In this document: positions 1-11,578 of the stretch, piece after piece
How positions within the stretch are numbered: the first letter of the stretch is position 1
How the letters are laid out: the number at the start of each line of letters is the position of its first letter
DNA from: Collybiopsis luxurians FD-317 M1
Lineage: Eukaryota; Basidiomycota; Agaricomycetes; Agaricales; Omphalotaceae
Assembly (NCBI GenBank): GCA_000827265.1
Contig: KN834855.1
Span: 113,534-156,230, forward strand
Direction: 5' to 3'
DNA: 42,697 bases
Made by a program: the position numbers and the translations under genes
Notes under the pieces: generated by a model
Database searches by the model: none
What the model was told of the DNA's origin: nothing
What the model saw: the letters and a program-made list of their open reading frames with translations, nothing else

Positions 1-2037
1 GTCGATACAGCATACTTGTCTCGGGCAGCCCATCTTTCCAATCGTAGTAGCTGCATCGAGAGGAATTTCACCTCCAATATGTACTTTTGAGCTTCCAGCT
101 TGCAAATGTTCTGCTCTGGGAGAGAAAATCTCCTGCTTGGTTTGGGTTTCGAGACTCGTATGAGGATCCCCTGTGGTCATAGCAACTTCCGGCTCATCTG
201 TCGCTGATTCCATCTGGGCTCTTAGTACCCATGAGCCTCCCACATCTCCATGGATTCTCTCCTTGTACTGCTTTGCTAGGCGAATATCCTCGTCTTGAGG
301 ATTTATTGCACTCATCAGCGTGTCACTGGCATTTTGCAATGCCAAACATCTCGCAGTTCTTTCTGAAAAGAATTCATTCTCCTCCTTTTGAGACTTTCCT
401 GAGGAGGGTTTGAGTTCCCAAACCCCGTCGGCTGTTCTCACCTGGTGTTCACCCCTTTCTTCAGGTACTATTAGCAGCCTGCGGTCTAGTTCAGTGGGTG
501 GAAGTCACCTTGACTCTTCCAGATCCTCATAACTTGGAGTAGTAGTATTTCCCATAGATCTACGATACTCTTTTGCCACCTGAGCTATTTTCTGCTGGTC
601 CTGAAATTGACTGGTATAACTGTAACCCCCAATAAGGTCGTCTGCTCTCGTGGACTGTCCTTGTTCCACTTTATCTAATAGTGATAACGTAGGAGAGTTC
701 AGCATTTTCCTCTCTTCATTATCCACTATTGTATTGAGTGGAAAATCGATTCAAGATTTTCGTATTGACTTGAGACGCCTCATGGTGGCCTCGTTCACCA
801 TTTCCATTCGTTTGGGATCCATAATCAGCTGAGATAGCCATAGGGCTCCCTCATATACTTCTTTTGACTGGAATATTTCATTATTTATTCCATTAGGTAG
901 CTGGGAAGGTCGTTGCATTAGACGTTTCCGAAAATAGGCAGCTAGTACCCAGAAATTGTCCTTCGTTTCTGGGTCTCGACCATTAATAATTCGAATATAA
1001 TATTGCATTGCCTTTATTAATTCAAAACGTGTGCATTGATTGATTTGAAGTAAATCAACCAATTGATGTGTTAATTCTGTCGACGGTACGACACGAACAT
1101 TCTGATAGGGAGGGGACATTAAGGAACTCTCGCAGTTCCAATTCTGTGTCTCCTTCACGAATTCTTCTGTCGTTGGAGGAGCAGGTAATGGACTGCTTTG
1201 CTCCAGCGACAAGATGGTTCTTCTACCTATATCGGGGATTGGGCTCAACAATCCCTGAGCCTGTATTGCGTCGCTTTCTACTATCGGAGTAGACCGTTTT
1301 AAATTGAACAGAGACTGTGGGCCCCTTAATGAGAGTGGCCCCAACGAGTATAACTCCTGACTCGTCTCTTGTTCTGATTGTTGCAATGCAAATTTAGATT
1401 CTTCTTCTCTTGGTGTGAGAGGAAGTGGACGTCTGATATGTTCTAATGGGGAGATGACCTTGCGTCTCGCTCCTATAGATGTATATTGTGTCATTGGAGA
1501 TATGCTGATATCTTCATAATAATCCTCATTCTCAGGATGAGTTGGCGTGTGGAAGGGGCGTGTTGAGCTGACTCCCACACTAAAACCTCAAGGATCTTCT
1601 GGGGAACGAGTTAATTCCGATAAATGAATTGTTTCTTGTTCCCTTCCCTTCTTGGGTGTTATTGGGGCACTTTGTATTGGCCTCATGGCTAGCCTCGAGT
1701 CAGCTCTAGCTGCCATATGATATGGCTGACCTCGCTGGGAGCGACTCAAAACATATGGTGTCGAGACCAGGTGTCCCGGAACATGAGGAGACCCATGTTC
1801 AACAGGATTTTCCAGGTCAAACGGGTTTCTATCATTATGTTCCAAAATTTCCCCCATTCTTGAGGGTATGGCACCTCTCGCAGGTGCTGATGAAACTGAG
1901 CGGTTGTCCAGTGTAGAAGCTCCATGTCGCTCCTCTCTTCTCTGGAACCTTGTAGCTCTCGCTGCTCTTTGGCATTCTTGTTCTTGACGCCGTCTTTCTT
2001 GTTCACTTACAAAACATTTCGCAGGTTCCCCAGACAT
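1..2037 (-). pseudogene. gag-like polyprotein of an LTR retrotransposon, truncated by window edge
   Basis: Reading leftwards from an ATG at 2037, one frame stays open to base 1 (about 679 codons) except for three stops at 1588-1590, 751-753 and 505-507. All three are TGA and are flanked by Arg-compatible context, as expected for CGA-to-TGA decay. The N-terminus is highly charged (Arg/Glu/Gln-rich around residues 9-40), the middle is Pro/Ser-rich, and an alpha-helical, gag-capsid-like stretch follows near 800-1100. No zinc knuckle, protease or polymerase is reached before the edge. The frame sits just inside an LTR-like block (2090-2760) in the same orientation, which is why gag is inferred. 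The superfamily cannot be assigned. Coding nature is well supported by frame length; the gag identity is inference. Confidence 0.6.
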
Positions 2038-2089
2038 CTCAGTGATGGAGAGAATGCTGTTATTTTGTTAGGACCTTTACTACCTTTGT

Positions 2090-2760
2090 TGTTAGAAGCT
2101 TGTAGCAGGTTCAATGAATAGAAAGTATTTTATTATACCACAGCCGAGACAGAATATGCAATGGGGAGTCACTACATATGACAGGTGAATGAGTCCTGTA
2201 CGGTTTTGGTGTTGGATGTGGAGGAATGATCCTCGAGTGTCGAATAATAAATCTAGTAGCTCGGTGCAACTAGAAATAGTATATCGAAAGAACTCATTAA
2301 GACAGTATTAACAAGGGTTGACTCGGGAGGTTCATGACTTGGTGTCCGTTTTCCCTACGAGACAGAATATTCGAAAGGCTACGGCAGTTGAATAGTCTTG
2401 TTGATCAGTTCGACAAGTGAGAAGTGGAAATGCCAGTGACTCAGTGTCAGTGGGGTTTGCTCGACTTGGTGTTAAGCAGAATAATATTATAGACTAGTGA
2501 ACAAGAGAACAGAAACAACACAGATCAAGATAGTTCAGGTAATAACAGCATTATCGTGAGAGATGTAGGTACAAGGCTTTTATACTCTGCAGGAAGACAT
2601 GTGGTCTTGTGAATAGAAGTTTGGAATGAGCAACTGGTTAGTCCACCTCGCGAAATGTGTGTCAGATTTGGAGAGCCGAATTGATTGGTAAGACTATTAT
2701 CGAGTCATGTGGTGAGTGTAGTGGTTGGAAAGAGCGGAAAAAATAGCATAGGGCATAACA
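2090..2760 (-). repeat. 5' LTR of the left-edge retrotransposon
   Basis: On the plus strand the block begins TGTTA and ends TAACA, giving perfect short inverted ends. Its right border (2760/2761) is exactly where homology of the flanking NLR TPR sequence to NLR copy 3 (around 24575) breaks off. About 50 bp lie between its inner end and the gag ATG at 2037. The partner LTR is outside the window, so it cannot be checked by self-comparison. An inner border at 2087 instead of 2090 is possible. Confidence 0.6.
2577..2584 (-). promoter_or_regulatory. TATA box in the left LTR
   Basis: The minus-strand octamer TATAAAAG lies in the outer third of the LTR, upstream of the gag frame. This is where a U3 core promoter is expected. 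It is a motif match only. Confidence 0.4.
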
Positions 2761-3567
2761 GAGAGGGATAATGCCAAATTGCCCAGTCTATTGAGAGTAT
2801 GTGGGTGTTCATCTCCCAGTACTGTCTTTGACAACTCTGCCAGTGGCTCTGCAATCTGCAGAGCTTCCTCAAATATGCGCATTCTAAAGTAGGTGTCAGC
2901 CAAGTTTTGCATTTTTGTGAGAGTATCAGGATGGTGCTCTCCCAAAATTTCAATTGACATTTTCACCAGTGGCTCTGAAAGCTGCAGTGCTTCATTGTAT
3001 CTTCCCAAATGTGAATAAGACTTTGCTAAGTTGGATATTCTTTGCATAGTAACAGGATGCTGCTCTCCCAAGATTTGCTTTGATATGTTTACTAAAGGCT
3101 CTTCAAGGTGCCGGGCATCATTATATCTTCCTAATTTAAAGTAATCCCTGGCCAAGTTTTGTATTCTGTCAAGTGTATCAGGATGTTGCTCCCCCATTAT
3201 CTCCTGTGACATTTCTACCAGCGGCTCTGAAATCTTTAGTGCTTCATTATATCTTCCTATTTCTATGTAGCTAATTGCCAAGTTACCCAGTCTATCTAGA
3301 GTATCAGGATGCTGCTCTCCCAAAATTTTCTTTGACACCTCCACTAGTATGCTTCTAATCTGCAGAGCCTCTAGAAACCTTCCAACTTGAGCATATCTAT
3401 TTGCCAAATTGTTCAATCTGGCAAGAGTGTCAAGATGCTGCTCTCCTAGTACTTTCTTGGACATCTCCACCAATGGCTCATCAATTTGCAGAGCTTCATC
3501 CTTCTTCCCATTTTGGAATATTGGATTGAAAAGGTATGCATTCCAGCGAGAGTCATTGGATCCTCAA
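2761..3567 (-). pseudogene. NLR copy 1, C-terminal TPR portion (left of the Gypsy insertion)
   Basis: The frame 3473-2761 encodes six tandem 42-residue kinesin-light-chain-type TPR units, each carrying the signature GRYNEAL...EPLVEMS...LGEQHPDTL. It continues the NLR interrupted at 10096. The right border is the Gypsy LTR at 3568 and the left border is the unrelated LTR at 2760, which removes the last TPR units and the basic C-terminal tail seen in copies 2 and 3. The frame itself is open, but without its N-terminal half it cannot make an NLR. TPR arrays of this kind act as ligand-sensing or oligomerisation surfaces in fungal STAND proteins. Confidence 0.85.
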
Positions 3568-3956
3568 TGTTACGATATCATTTTCTTTTTTCTTTTCTTC
3601 GACTTTACCACTGTTTCAGTTTCTATTATTTAATGATTGGATCACTTATTATTGACAACAGACTAACAATAAGGAAGACGTATGTATTATGATTGGAGAT
3701 CATTCCATGACGCTTTTAATACTTACATTCACAAACCCTTTAACAATAACTTGTACAATAATTATTATTCTGAACAGTATAAATACTTGTAGTTTTAGTA
3801 GTTTATTCTTTAGCTTCAATCTCATCTTTCCTCCTGTATTCTCTACTTCTTCTATATACTTGTTTTGTGATTCTTGACATGACGCCTAGTAAACTTGACG
3901 CTTTACTGAGGGCCTTTGTTGCTATATCTTGGTAGTTGAGTTTACGGTTGCTGACA
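3568..3956 (+). repeat. Gypsy 5' LTR
   Basis: The 389-bp direct repeat starts TGTTA and ends TGACA. A TATAAATA core promoter motif lies at 3778-3785. It is aligned base for base with 9707-10095. Confidence 0.95.
3778..3785 (+). promoter_or_regulatory. TATA box in Gypsy 5' LTR
   Basis: TATAAATA is conserved in the 3' LTR at 9917-9924. Its position in the LTR is consistent with the U3/R promoter. Confidence 0.5.
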
Positions 3957-4641
3957 GAAGATTGAAGCTTGTATACACTACTCGTCACACATCTAAAACT
4001 CATTATGCATTGTGCGTTCAATGTATACTGACCCATCATTTTAACTCCTACTTTGTATCTTTGAATTGTTGTATTCTGAACTCTAACTCCTAGCCCAGTA
4101 TAGCTCCTTAAATGTGGAGGTTATCAGTAAACTAGTGCAACCTGAGCGGACAGAACTGACCAGAGCAATCGAAGCCTACATTGTGAAACCTCAGGGGTCA
4201 CTGGTAAACTTAGTAAATCCAAGCTACCCTGGGCAAGGAATCACTTTGTACTTTTCTTCACCAATATGTTACAAACCCATACATTCTATCTGTGTTGATA
4301 TTATGTAAGCACCTAACCTTTTATTGCCTACATTTTCTCTATGTCGCCCTTGAGTGAAGGGTGGCATGCTCTTGGATTTTATTTTTCTCGACACACTATC
4401 TCCGACTATCGAAGTAGTTGCACCATTTGCTTCAACCTTTGTGTTGGCATAACTGCTTAAAAAAGGTGCGTAATGTTGAGACCGACATGCCGTGCAGTGG
4501 TAGCATATAGCATTAGTCTCTGATTTTCAGAGAGGAACTTTTGCAATGAGAGTCATAGGCCTATTCCGAGTTAGAGGTGGCTTGTTCTACTCAGCAAGCA
4601 TTAGAGATAGTTGGACCGAAGTCACACCACAGACTTAAACA

Positions 4642-6039
4642 GTGGCAAATTCTTCAAGATTTTCTTGTTACCAAAACCCTTTACCCACTATACCTTCAGT
4701 ATCCTCACATTCCTCTTCATCTCGATCATCCTCATCCTTACCTACACCATTCATCATGCCTTCACCTTCCATGCACGCTGCTCCCATTCTGACCATCCCA
4801 ATTGAAGACATGGAACACTCAGAGAACGAGTGGCAATGATATGCTTTCGACCCGTCCTCTGAATTGTTCAAACAATGGATTCATAATAATTTTGGATCCC
4901 AGAACAACTTCAACAACAGCGTCTCAGGAAGAATACTGGGAGCTGTTCAATTGATGATTCAATGTACCATGCTGGGAGGTTCAGAACTGATCACTACTAC
5001 CACCACATCTGCTCCAAGTGCACCCAGACAATTGGCATCACCAATCGACGCGAGGAGTTTCATGACTCCTCTGACAGGAAAGTCTTTGTTGAAGGAACCT
5101 CCAGTTTTTGACAGTAACAAGGACACATTTAAGGAATGGCAAAGGAAGCTATTTGCTTACATCCGAGACCTGAGGAACAGAATTTCCTTAGACAATGAGC
5201 ATATTGATATCGTGCTCTCATATATTGAAGGACTGAAAGTTCAGGATTGGATCCAGAACTTACACAATTCTTACTACAACAAGAATCAGGAAATGTGGGG
5301 AATCACCTGGGTGTGGTTCAAACAGGTGCTCAACAATCAGTTCTTGGATAGAGCTAGAGTTGATAAAGTGCAGGAAGAATTTGAGAGAATCTGACAAAGG
5401 GCAGGAGAGAAGGCTGCAGATTTCTTTACTCAATTCGAGATTTGTGTCAACATGGCACAATACAACAAAAATGATACATTTGTTGTGAAATGATTAGAGA
5501 GAATTGTTAATCCCAAGATCATAGATCAGATCTTCGGGAGTGACCGGCAGTTACTGGTAGGATATGATGCATGGAAGGATGCAATCATTGCGATAGATGA
5601 GATGTGGGAAAGAAGATGAGAATCACAGAAGGCCTGGGGCACTTCTTGGAATAACTGGTTTACAGGTTCAGCATTCGGCAAATCGGCAAATACAGCTCAA
5701 ACTCCTTGACAGACGACTCCAGTTATACCACAGACAATACTGGTTCAAGATCGACATGACAACACTGGCATAACATTCAGAGGCGCAGGTTGTCCTATGG
5801 ATTTGGACAAAGCTCATTCTGAAGGATGATGCTTCTGCTGTGGTGAAAAAGGCCACTTAGTGCGTAACTGTCCTAAACCATGCCAGCAAATGGTTCAATC
5901 TATGGAAATAAATCCAGAGTCTAACGATAGGGGAATACAGAGTACTACGACTAACATCTGGCAAATGTTTTCCTCATTGAACGATGAACAGCAAACAGTG
6001 CTTGCTAAAGAATTGGGTTTTGTCTTGACTCCGCAGTAG
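4642..6039 (+). pseudogene. Gypsy gag (capsid and zinc knuckle), broken
   Basis: One frame runs to a TAG at 6037-6039 with six internal TGA stops (4837, 5392, 5491, 5617, 5707, 5827). The capsid-like core contains the motifs PPVFDSNKDTFKEW and WVWFKQVLNNQF, typical of fungal Gypsy gag. A CCHC zinc knuckle (CFCCGEKGHLVRNC, 5830-5871) binds nucleic acid in this family; the codon directly before it is one of the TGA stops. The true start is uncertain: 4642 is a GTG, and an in-frame ATG occurs near 4756. Gag ends in a different frame from pol, with about 30 nt of overlap, so a -1 frameshift would normally be used. Confidence 0.85.
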
Positions 6040-9000
6040 ATACAGGTTCTGTGGAGTTGGCTTTGATTATGGACAATGTTTCGAATAATTATGTAGATAG
6101 TGGTATCGTATATACAATAGATACTACTTATCAGCAATCTACTAATTTATCGTCTAAATCAAGTGAAAAGCCTGTAAGATATAAGCCATGGTCACCAGAA
6201 TGGCTTAACCAAATTCTTCGTTCTACACAAATGCCGAGAGCGGTTGGATATTTGAGAGCATGGATGCTGAATCGGAGAGAACAAGAAGCAACAGATCAAA
6301 CAGTACTGGCAATTTGACAAATGACTAATGATGATGCTATCATAACAATCAAAAGTCTTAAGCATAATAAGAAATTTGTCCGAGGCACAAAAGGACAGGA
6401 TCTTAAGCTTAGTATTGTTGTAGAAAAAATTGAAAATGATAATCGGATTACAGCGAATGCATTACTGGACAGTGGGGCAATGGGATCTTGTGTAAACAGA
6501 GAATTCATTGAACAACATAATCTCACTGTTCAGAAACTTCCGATTAAAATGCCAGTATACAATGCAGATGGTTCTCTTGATGCCAACAGATCTATAGAAG
6601 GATTTACAGAATTATGAATGATAATCAGAGACCATACAGAAAAGATTGAGTTAGCTGTAACCAATCTTGGAAGCATGGATATATTCTTGGGTCTCGATTG
6701 GCTTCGATTTCATAATCCGACAATAGATTGGAAAGAATTGCTGATAACATTCAACCGATGTCCCAACAAATGCAGTTATAATCCTTGGTGGATCACTCCA
6801 GAAGAACAATCAATTCATCAATTGTTGGAGGGAGACAGATTGTTTATATTCAACTGGGAAGGCTATATAACAAATACTAGCCATCTTCGATCAGTAAAAA
6901 TGTTGAATAATGCAGCAGATTACTATGTACAACAATTCCCTGCTGTATTCAGTAAACAAGGATTTGACTTGTTACTGGACAGACAACCATGGGATCATGC
7001 AATAGAACTGACACCTGGATCAAAACCTATAGACTGTAAAGTCTATCCTCTCAATCCGAATGAACAGAAGGCGCTAGATGAATTTCTGGAAGAGAATCTG
7101 AAATCTGGATGAATAAGACCATCTATGTCACCAATGGCTTCACTGTTCTTCTTTGTGAAGAAAAAAGATGGTAGTCTATGACCTGTTCAGGATTATCAGA
7201 AACTTAATGAGATGATGGTCAAAAATTGTTATCCTCTTCCATTAATACAGGAACTAATTGACAAGCTCAAAGGCACTAAAGTATTCTCCAAAATGGACAT
7301 TAGATGGGGATACAATAACATTCAGATAAAAGAGGGAGATGAATGGAAAGCAGCTTTCAGAACTAATCAAGGACTTTTTGAACCGACAGTTATATTTTTC
7401 AGACTCACAAATTCACCAGCAACATTTCAGGCTTTCATGAATCACATATTAAAGCCTTTAATTGATGAAGGACACATTATCATATATATGGATGATATTT
7501 TGGTGTTCAATGATGACATCAAAGAACACCAAAAGATAGTCAATAAAGTACTCCAAATTCTCAAAGAAAATAAACTTTATCTTAAACCTGAGAAATGTAC
7601 TTTTGAATCATCTCATGTCAATTATCTGGGAATTATTGTCGGAAATGGAACTGTTCAAATGGATCCTAAGAAAGTCGAAGCAGTAACAAAATGGCCTACT
7701 CCTGAAAAGAAATGAGATGTACAATCGTTTTTAGGTTTCTGTAACTTCTTCAGACATTTTATAAGAGGATTCAGTGAAGTTGCTTGTCCTTTGAGCTGTC
7801 TCATGGGAAATTCAGAATGGACATGGGGATCAGCAGAACAACAAGCATTTGAGACTTTAAAGTCACAAATAGCAGAAGACATTACACTACTCATTCCACA
7901 AGACAATGGAAAGTTCCAAGTAGAAGCCGATTCATCAGACTTTGCAAATGGAGCTGTTTTATCTCAACAAATAGATGGTAAATGGTGTCCTGTGGCTTTT
8001 CGATCATGATCTCTCAATGAAGTAGAATGAAATTATGAAATCTACAACAAAGAGATGATGGCCATAATGGATTCATTAGATGAATGGCGACAATATCTAC
8101 TAGGAGCAGAACATACCGTGGAAATTTGGACAGATCATCAGAACCTTCAATATTTCCATAAACCACAGAAGCTTAATCATTGACAAGCATGCTGGGTAAT
8201 GGAATTATGTGAATATTCTTTCAAATTGTATCATAAACCTGGGAAATCTATGGGTAAGGCTGATGCTCTGTCACAGATGACAGGTCTTGAAACGGGGGTA
8301 AATGACAATAAAGACATCGTTATGCTCAAACCTGAATTTTTTATTCAAGCATTACAATTAGGAAACCCCGAAGACAGACTACTTGATGAAATTCAAAAGA
8401 ACATCCAAATGATAGAACAAACCCAGTCAGATCACTTAAACTGCATGATGTACCATTGGAACCATGGGAGACTATCAGAACAGATCTTATTGGGGAATTA
8501 CCAGAAGCTGGAGGATATAATGCTATTGCTGTTTTAACAGACAAATTCACGAAATGACTTAGACTTTTTCCTACAAGTATGAGTCTTACATCAGAAGGAA
8601 TGGCTAAAATATATCATGATAAAGTTTTTCTGCTTCATGGATTACCTCAGAAAATCATTCACGATAGAGGACCACAGTATCATTCTCAGTTTATGAAGGA
8701 GTTATATTGATTATTGGGTATTGAAGCAAACTATACAACGGCTTATCATCCTAGAACTAACAGACAGTCAGAATGGACAAATCAGGAGATAGAACATTAT
8801 CTCCGTTTGTTTATCAATTATCATCAAAATGACTGGCATGAATGGTTACTGTTGATGGAATTTGTATACAATGATTGAGTACATTCAGCCACACATGTTA
8901 CTCCCTTCTATGCTGACAATGGACAACATCCATACAAAGGAACTGCTCCTAAACTCCATTCCAATAATCCCTCAGCACAAGCATTTGCAGAACAGATGGG

Positions 9001-9706
9001 AAAGATAAGAGAAGAGATAGGATCTGCGCTTAAAAAAGCCGCTGAAGATATGAAGCAAAACTTTGATAAGCATCGAACTGAGTCAAAGGAATATGAAGTA
9101 GGAGATAAGGTGTGGTTAGAAGGAATCAATGTGAAGACAGATAGACCAATGAAGAAGTTGGATGATAAACAGTTTGGCCCTTTCAAAATCATCAAGAAGG
9201 TGGGAAACTCATTGTATAAATTGGATATACCAAAGTCATGGAAAAATATTCATCCGGTATTTCATGAAGAACTCCTAATGACTTATCATGAACCAGAATT
9301 TCCTGGACAACCAAAGAATACGAGACCTCCACCTGAAGAAGTGAAAGGACAAGAACCAGAGTATGAGGTGAATGAGATAGTAGATTCACAGAAAGATTGA
9401 AAAGGAAAGATATGGTATAAAGTAGATTGGAAGGGATATGGACCACATGAAAGGACCTGGGAACTGCAATCTAACATCACAAATGCAAAGAAAGCAGTAC
9501 AGGATTTCCATAACAAATTTCCAACAAAACCTAGACCAACATGACAACGGCAGGTTAAAATGGAAATTCCGATGTCAAGATTTCCCAAAGAACTTCTTCG
9601 ACCATTACCGGAATCTTTAATGGAACCAATATCAACTACTTTACCAACAGAAAATATGGTTGTTAGATTTGCACGAAACGGAGTTTGTACCTTAGAGAGA
9701 GGGTAA
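6009..9706 (+). pseudogene. Gypsy pol: protease-RT-RNase H-integrase-chromodomain, broken
   Basis: Pol lies in the -1 frame relative to gag and ends TAA at 9704-9706, abutting the 3' LTR after a GAGAGAGGG polypurine tract. Visible motifs are the aspartic protease DSGA (6468-6479), the RT catalytic YMDD (7485-7496), the RNase H motif TDHQNLQYF (about 8129-8155), an integrase core with HDRGPQYHS and TAYHPRTNRQSE, then a chromodomain (about 9356-9530) with YEV, WKGYG and TWE aromatic positions. Stops, all TGA, fall at 6315, 6615, 7110, 7179, 7713, 8007, 8028, 8181, 8555, 8708, 8876, 9398 and 9542. Near 8440 the frame shifts, and the HHCC zinc domain of integrase is missing. Confidence 0.92.
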
Positions 9707-10095
9707 TGTTACGATATCATTTTCTTTTTTCGTTTCTTCGACTTTACCACTGTTTCGGTTTCTATTATTTAATGATTGGATCACTTATTATTGACAACAG
9801 ACTAACAATAAGGAAGACATATGTATTATGATCAGAGATCATTCCATGATGCTTTTAATACTTACATTCACAAACCCTTTAACAATAACTCATATAATAA
9901 TTATTATTCTGAACAGTATAAATACTTGTAGTTTTAGTAGTTTATTCTTAAGCTTCAATCTCGTCTTTCCTCCTGTATTCTCTACTTCCTCTATATACTT
10001 GTTTTGTGATTCTTGACATGACGCCTAGTGAACTTGACGCTTTACTGAGGGCCTCTGTTGCTATATCTCGGTAGTTGAGTTTACAGTTGCTGACA
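9707..10095 (+). repeat. Gypsy 3' LTR
   Basis: It is the 389-bp partner of 3568-3956, starting TGTTACG and ending GCTGACA, and is followed directly by NLR copy 1 sequence. Confidence 0.95.
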
Positions 10096-10691
10096 CTCCT
10101 CCCCAAATGATTCTTTTGTCATTTTCAAGAGGGACTCTGCCATCTCTAAAGCTTCAGTATTTCTTCCCAGTCTCTCCAGTGTGTTTATAACATTGATGAT
10201 TTGATTTAGAGTCAGAGGGTCCATATGCCCATGTATTGCCTCTAGTTGATGCCACAATGGTTCCCATAAATCATAAGCTCTGGAATAGTACCCACATTCA
10301 TACCACAAATCACCCATAACTCTATCAGTATGCTTATCTTCTGTAATCCCAAAGTGAATACAATGAGGAATTAGTGATCTTAAAAATGCAAAGTCTGCAT
10401 CTTGTATGGCAATTGCTACAAGACTCTGAGATTCTAGCTGGAAGTCTCTTTGCTTGACACTCTTAATGCTGTCTCGAATCCATCAATGAACTAATGGATG
10501 CAAAGAATATGTCCCTCCCTTTTCAGTGCTGATCAGAGAATATGAGCTTATTGTCTCCACCATGTTGTCCATCCAAGTGTCATCCCACTCTAATCTTTGT
10601 GATGTTAGGCATGCTAGGACAGACTAAGCAGCCAAACTCTCTATATCTTCTTCCCATTGGAGATTATCCAATGCCCTCTGAAATATCTTTC

Positions 10692-11135
10692 TTGAAATCC
10701 CTTCATAGTGATAGAATGAACACAACCTTAGAAATATTTTGCACTGTTCATCCAATTTTTCCCAACTGAGATCCCAAGTAGCATAGACCGATGAAGGATA
10801 CTTTTCAATGCTTTGGGGCAGACTCCTAGTCATTAGCACTTGCTGGTGCTTTTCCACTCTGTCTAGATACATATCTAAGCAGTTTTGCTGTGATATATAA
10901 GAGCCAGCATGGACAAGAGCTAGGGCAAAGTAATGCAATTTTGCTGCAATGTTAGAGGCTGTCAATTTCTGCTCTGGAGTAGCCTCATGGTCTTTAATAG
11001 CATGCTTCAAAAGTAACTGTAAGCCATCCTCTGGTTCCATGTCCTTTAACACTTTGGACTTGATGCTGATTTGTTTCAGGCTACTATTCCTTGAAGTAAC
11101 AATGATATTACCATGACTAGACTGAGGCAGAATCT
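10692..11135 (-). repeat. Internal tandem duplication in NLR copy 1, unit B
   Basis: This runs from the CSFYHYEGIS coding segment back to the PQSSHGN segment. It repeats 11145-11578 but is nearly identical to NLR copies 2 and 3, whereas 11145-11578 is divergent from them. Confidence 0.8.
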
Positions 11136-11144
11136 GATCGGAAT

Positions 11145-11578
11145 CCTTTCATAGTGATAGCATGAACATAATCTCAGGAATGTTTTGCATTGCTCATCCA
11201 ATTTTTTCCAACTAAGATCCCAAGTGGCATAGACTGACAGAGAATACTTGTCAATACTTTGGGGAAGACTCCTAGTCATTAATACTAGTTGATGCTGTTC
11301 TAATCTGTGTAGATATGATTCTAAGCAGTTTTGCTGGGATATATAAGAGCCAGCATGGACAAGAGCTAGGGCAAAGTAATGCAATTTTGCTGCAATGTCA
11401 GAGGCTGTCAATTTCTGCTCTGGAGTAGCCTCATGGCCTTTAATAGCATGCTTCAAAAGTAACTGTAAGCCATCCTCTGGTTCCATGTCCATTAACATTT
11501 TGGACTTGATGCTGATCTGTTTGAGGGTATGATTCCTCGAAGTAACAATGACATTACCATGACTAGACTGAGGCAGAA
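11145..11578 (-). repeat. Internal tandem duplication in NLR copy 1, unit A
   Basis: This is the diverged partner of 10692-11135. It encodes the same NB-ARC span but with substitutions such as KGHEATPEQ for KDHEATPEQ and CSCYHYERIP for CSFYHYEGIS. The junction at about 11136-11144 shifts the frame. Confidence 0.8.

Larger units (their letters stand above)
3568..10095 (+). mobile_element. Ty3/Gypsy chromovirus, complete with both LTRs, multiply inactivated
   Basis: Two 389-bp LTRs (TGTTACG...GCTGACA) bracket gag and pol in the order protease, reverse transcriptase, RNase H, integrase, chromodomain, which is the Ty3/Gypsy chromovirus order. The flanks are CTCAA (3563-3567) and CTCCT (10096-10100). 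The matching uninterrupted site in NLR copy 3 reads CTCTT, so this is a decayed 5-bp target duplication inside the TPR linker of NLR copy 1. The LTRs differ at 16 of 389 positions by hand alignment; 10 of these lie in CG/TG/CA sites. Nineteen premature stops, all TGA, plus an integrase deletion make it non-autonomous. Confidence 0.95.
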
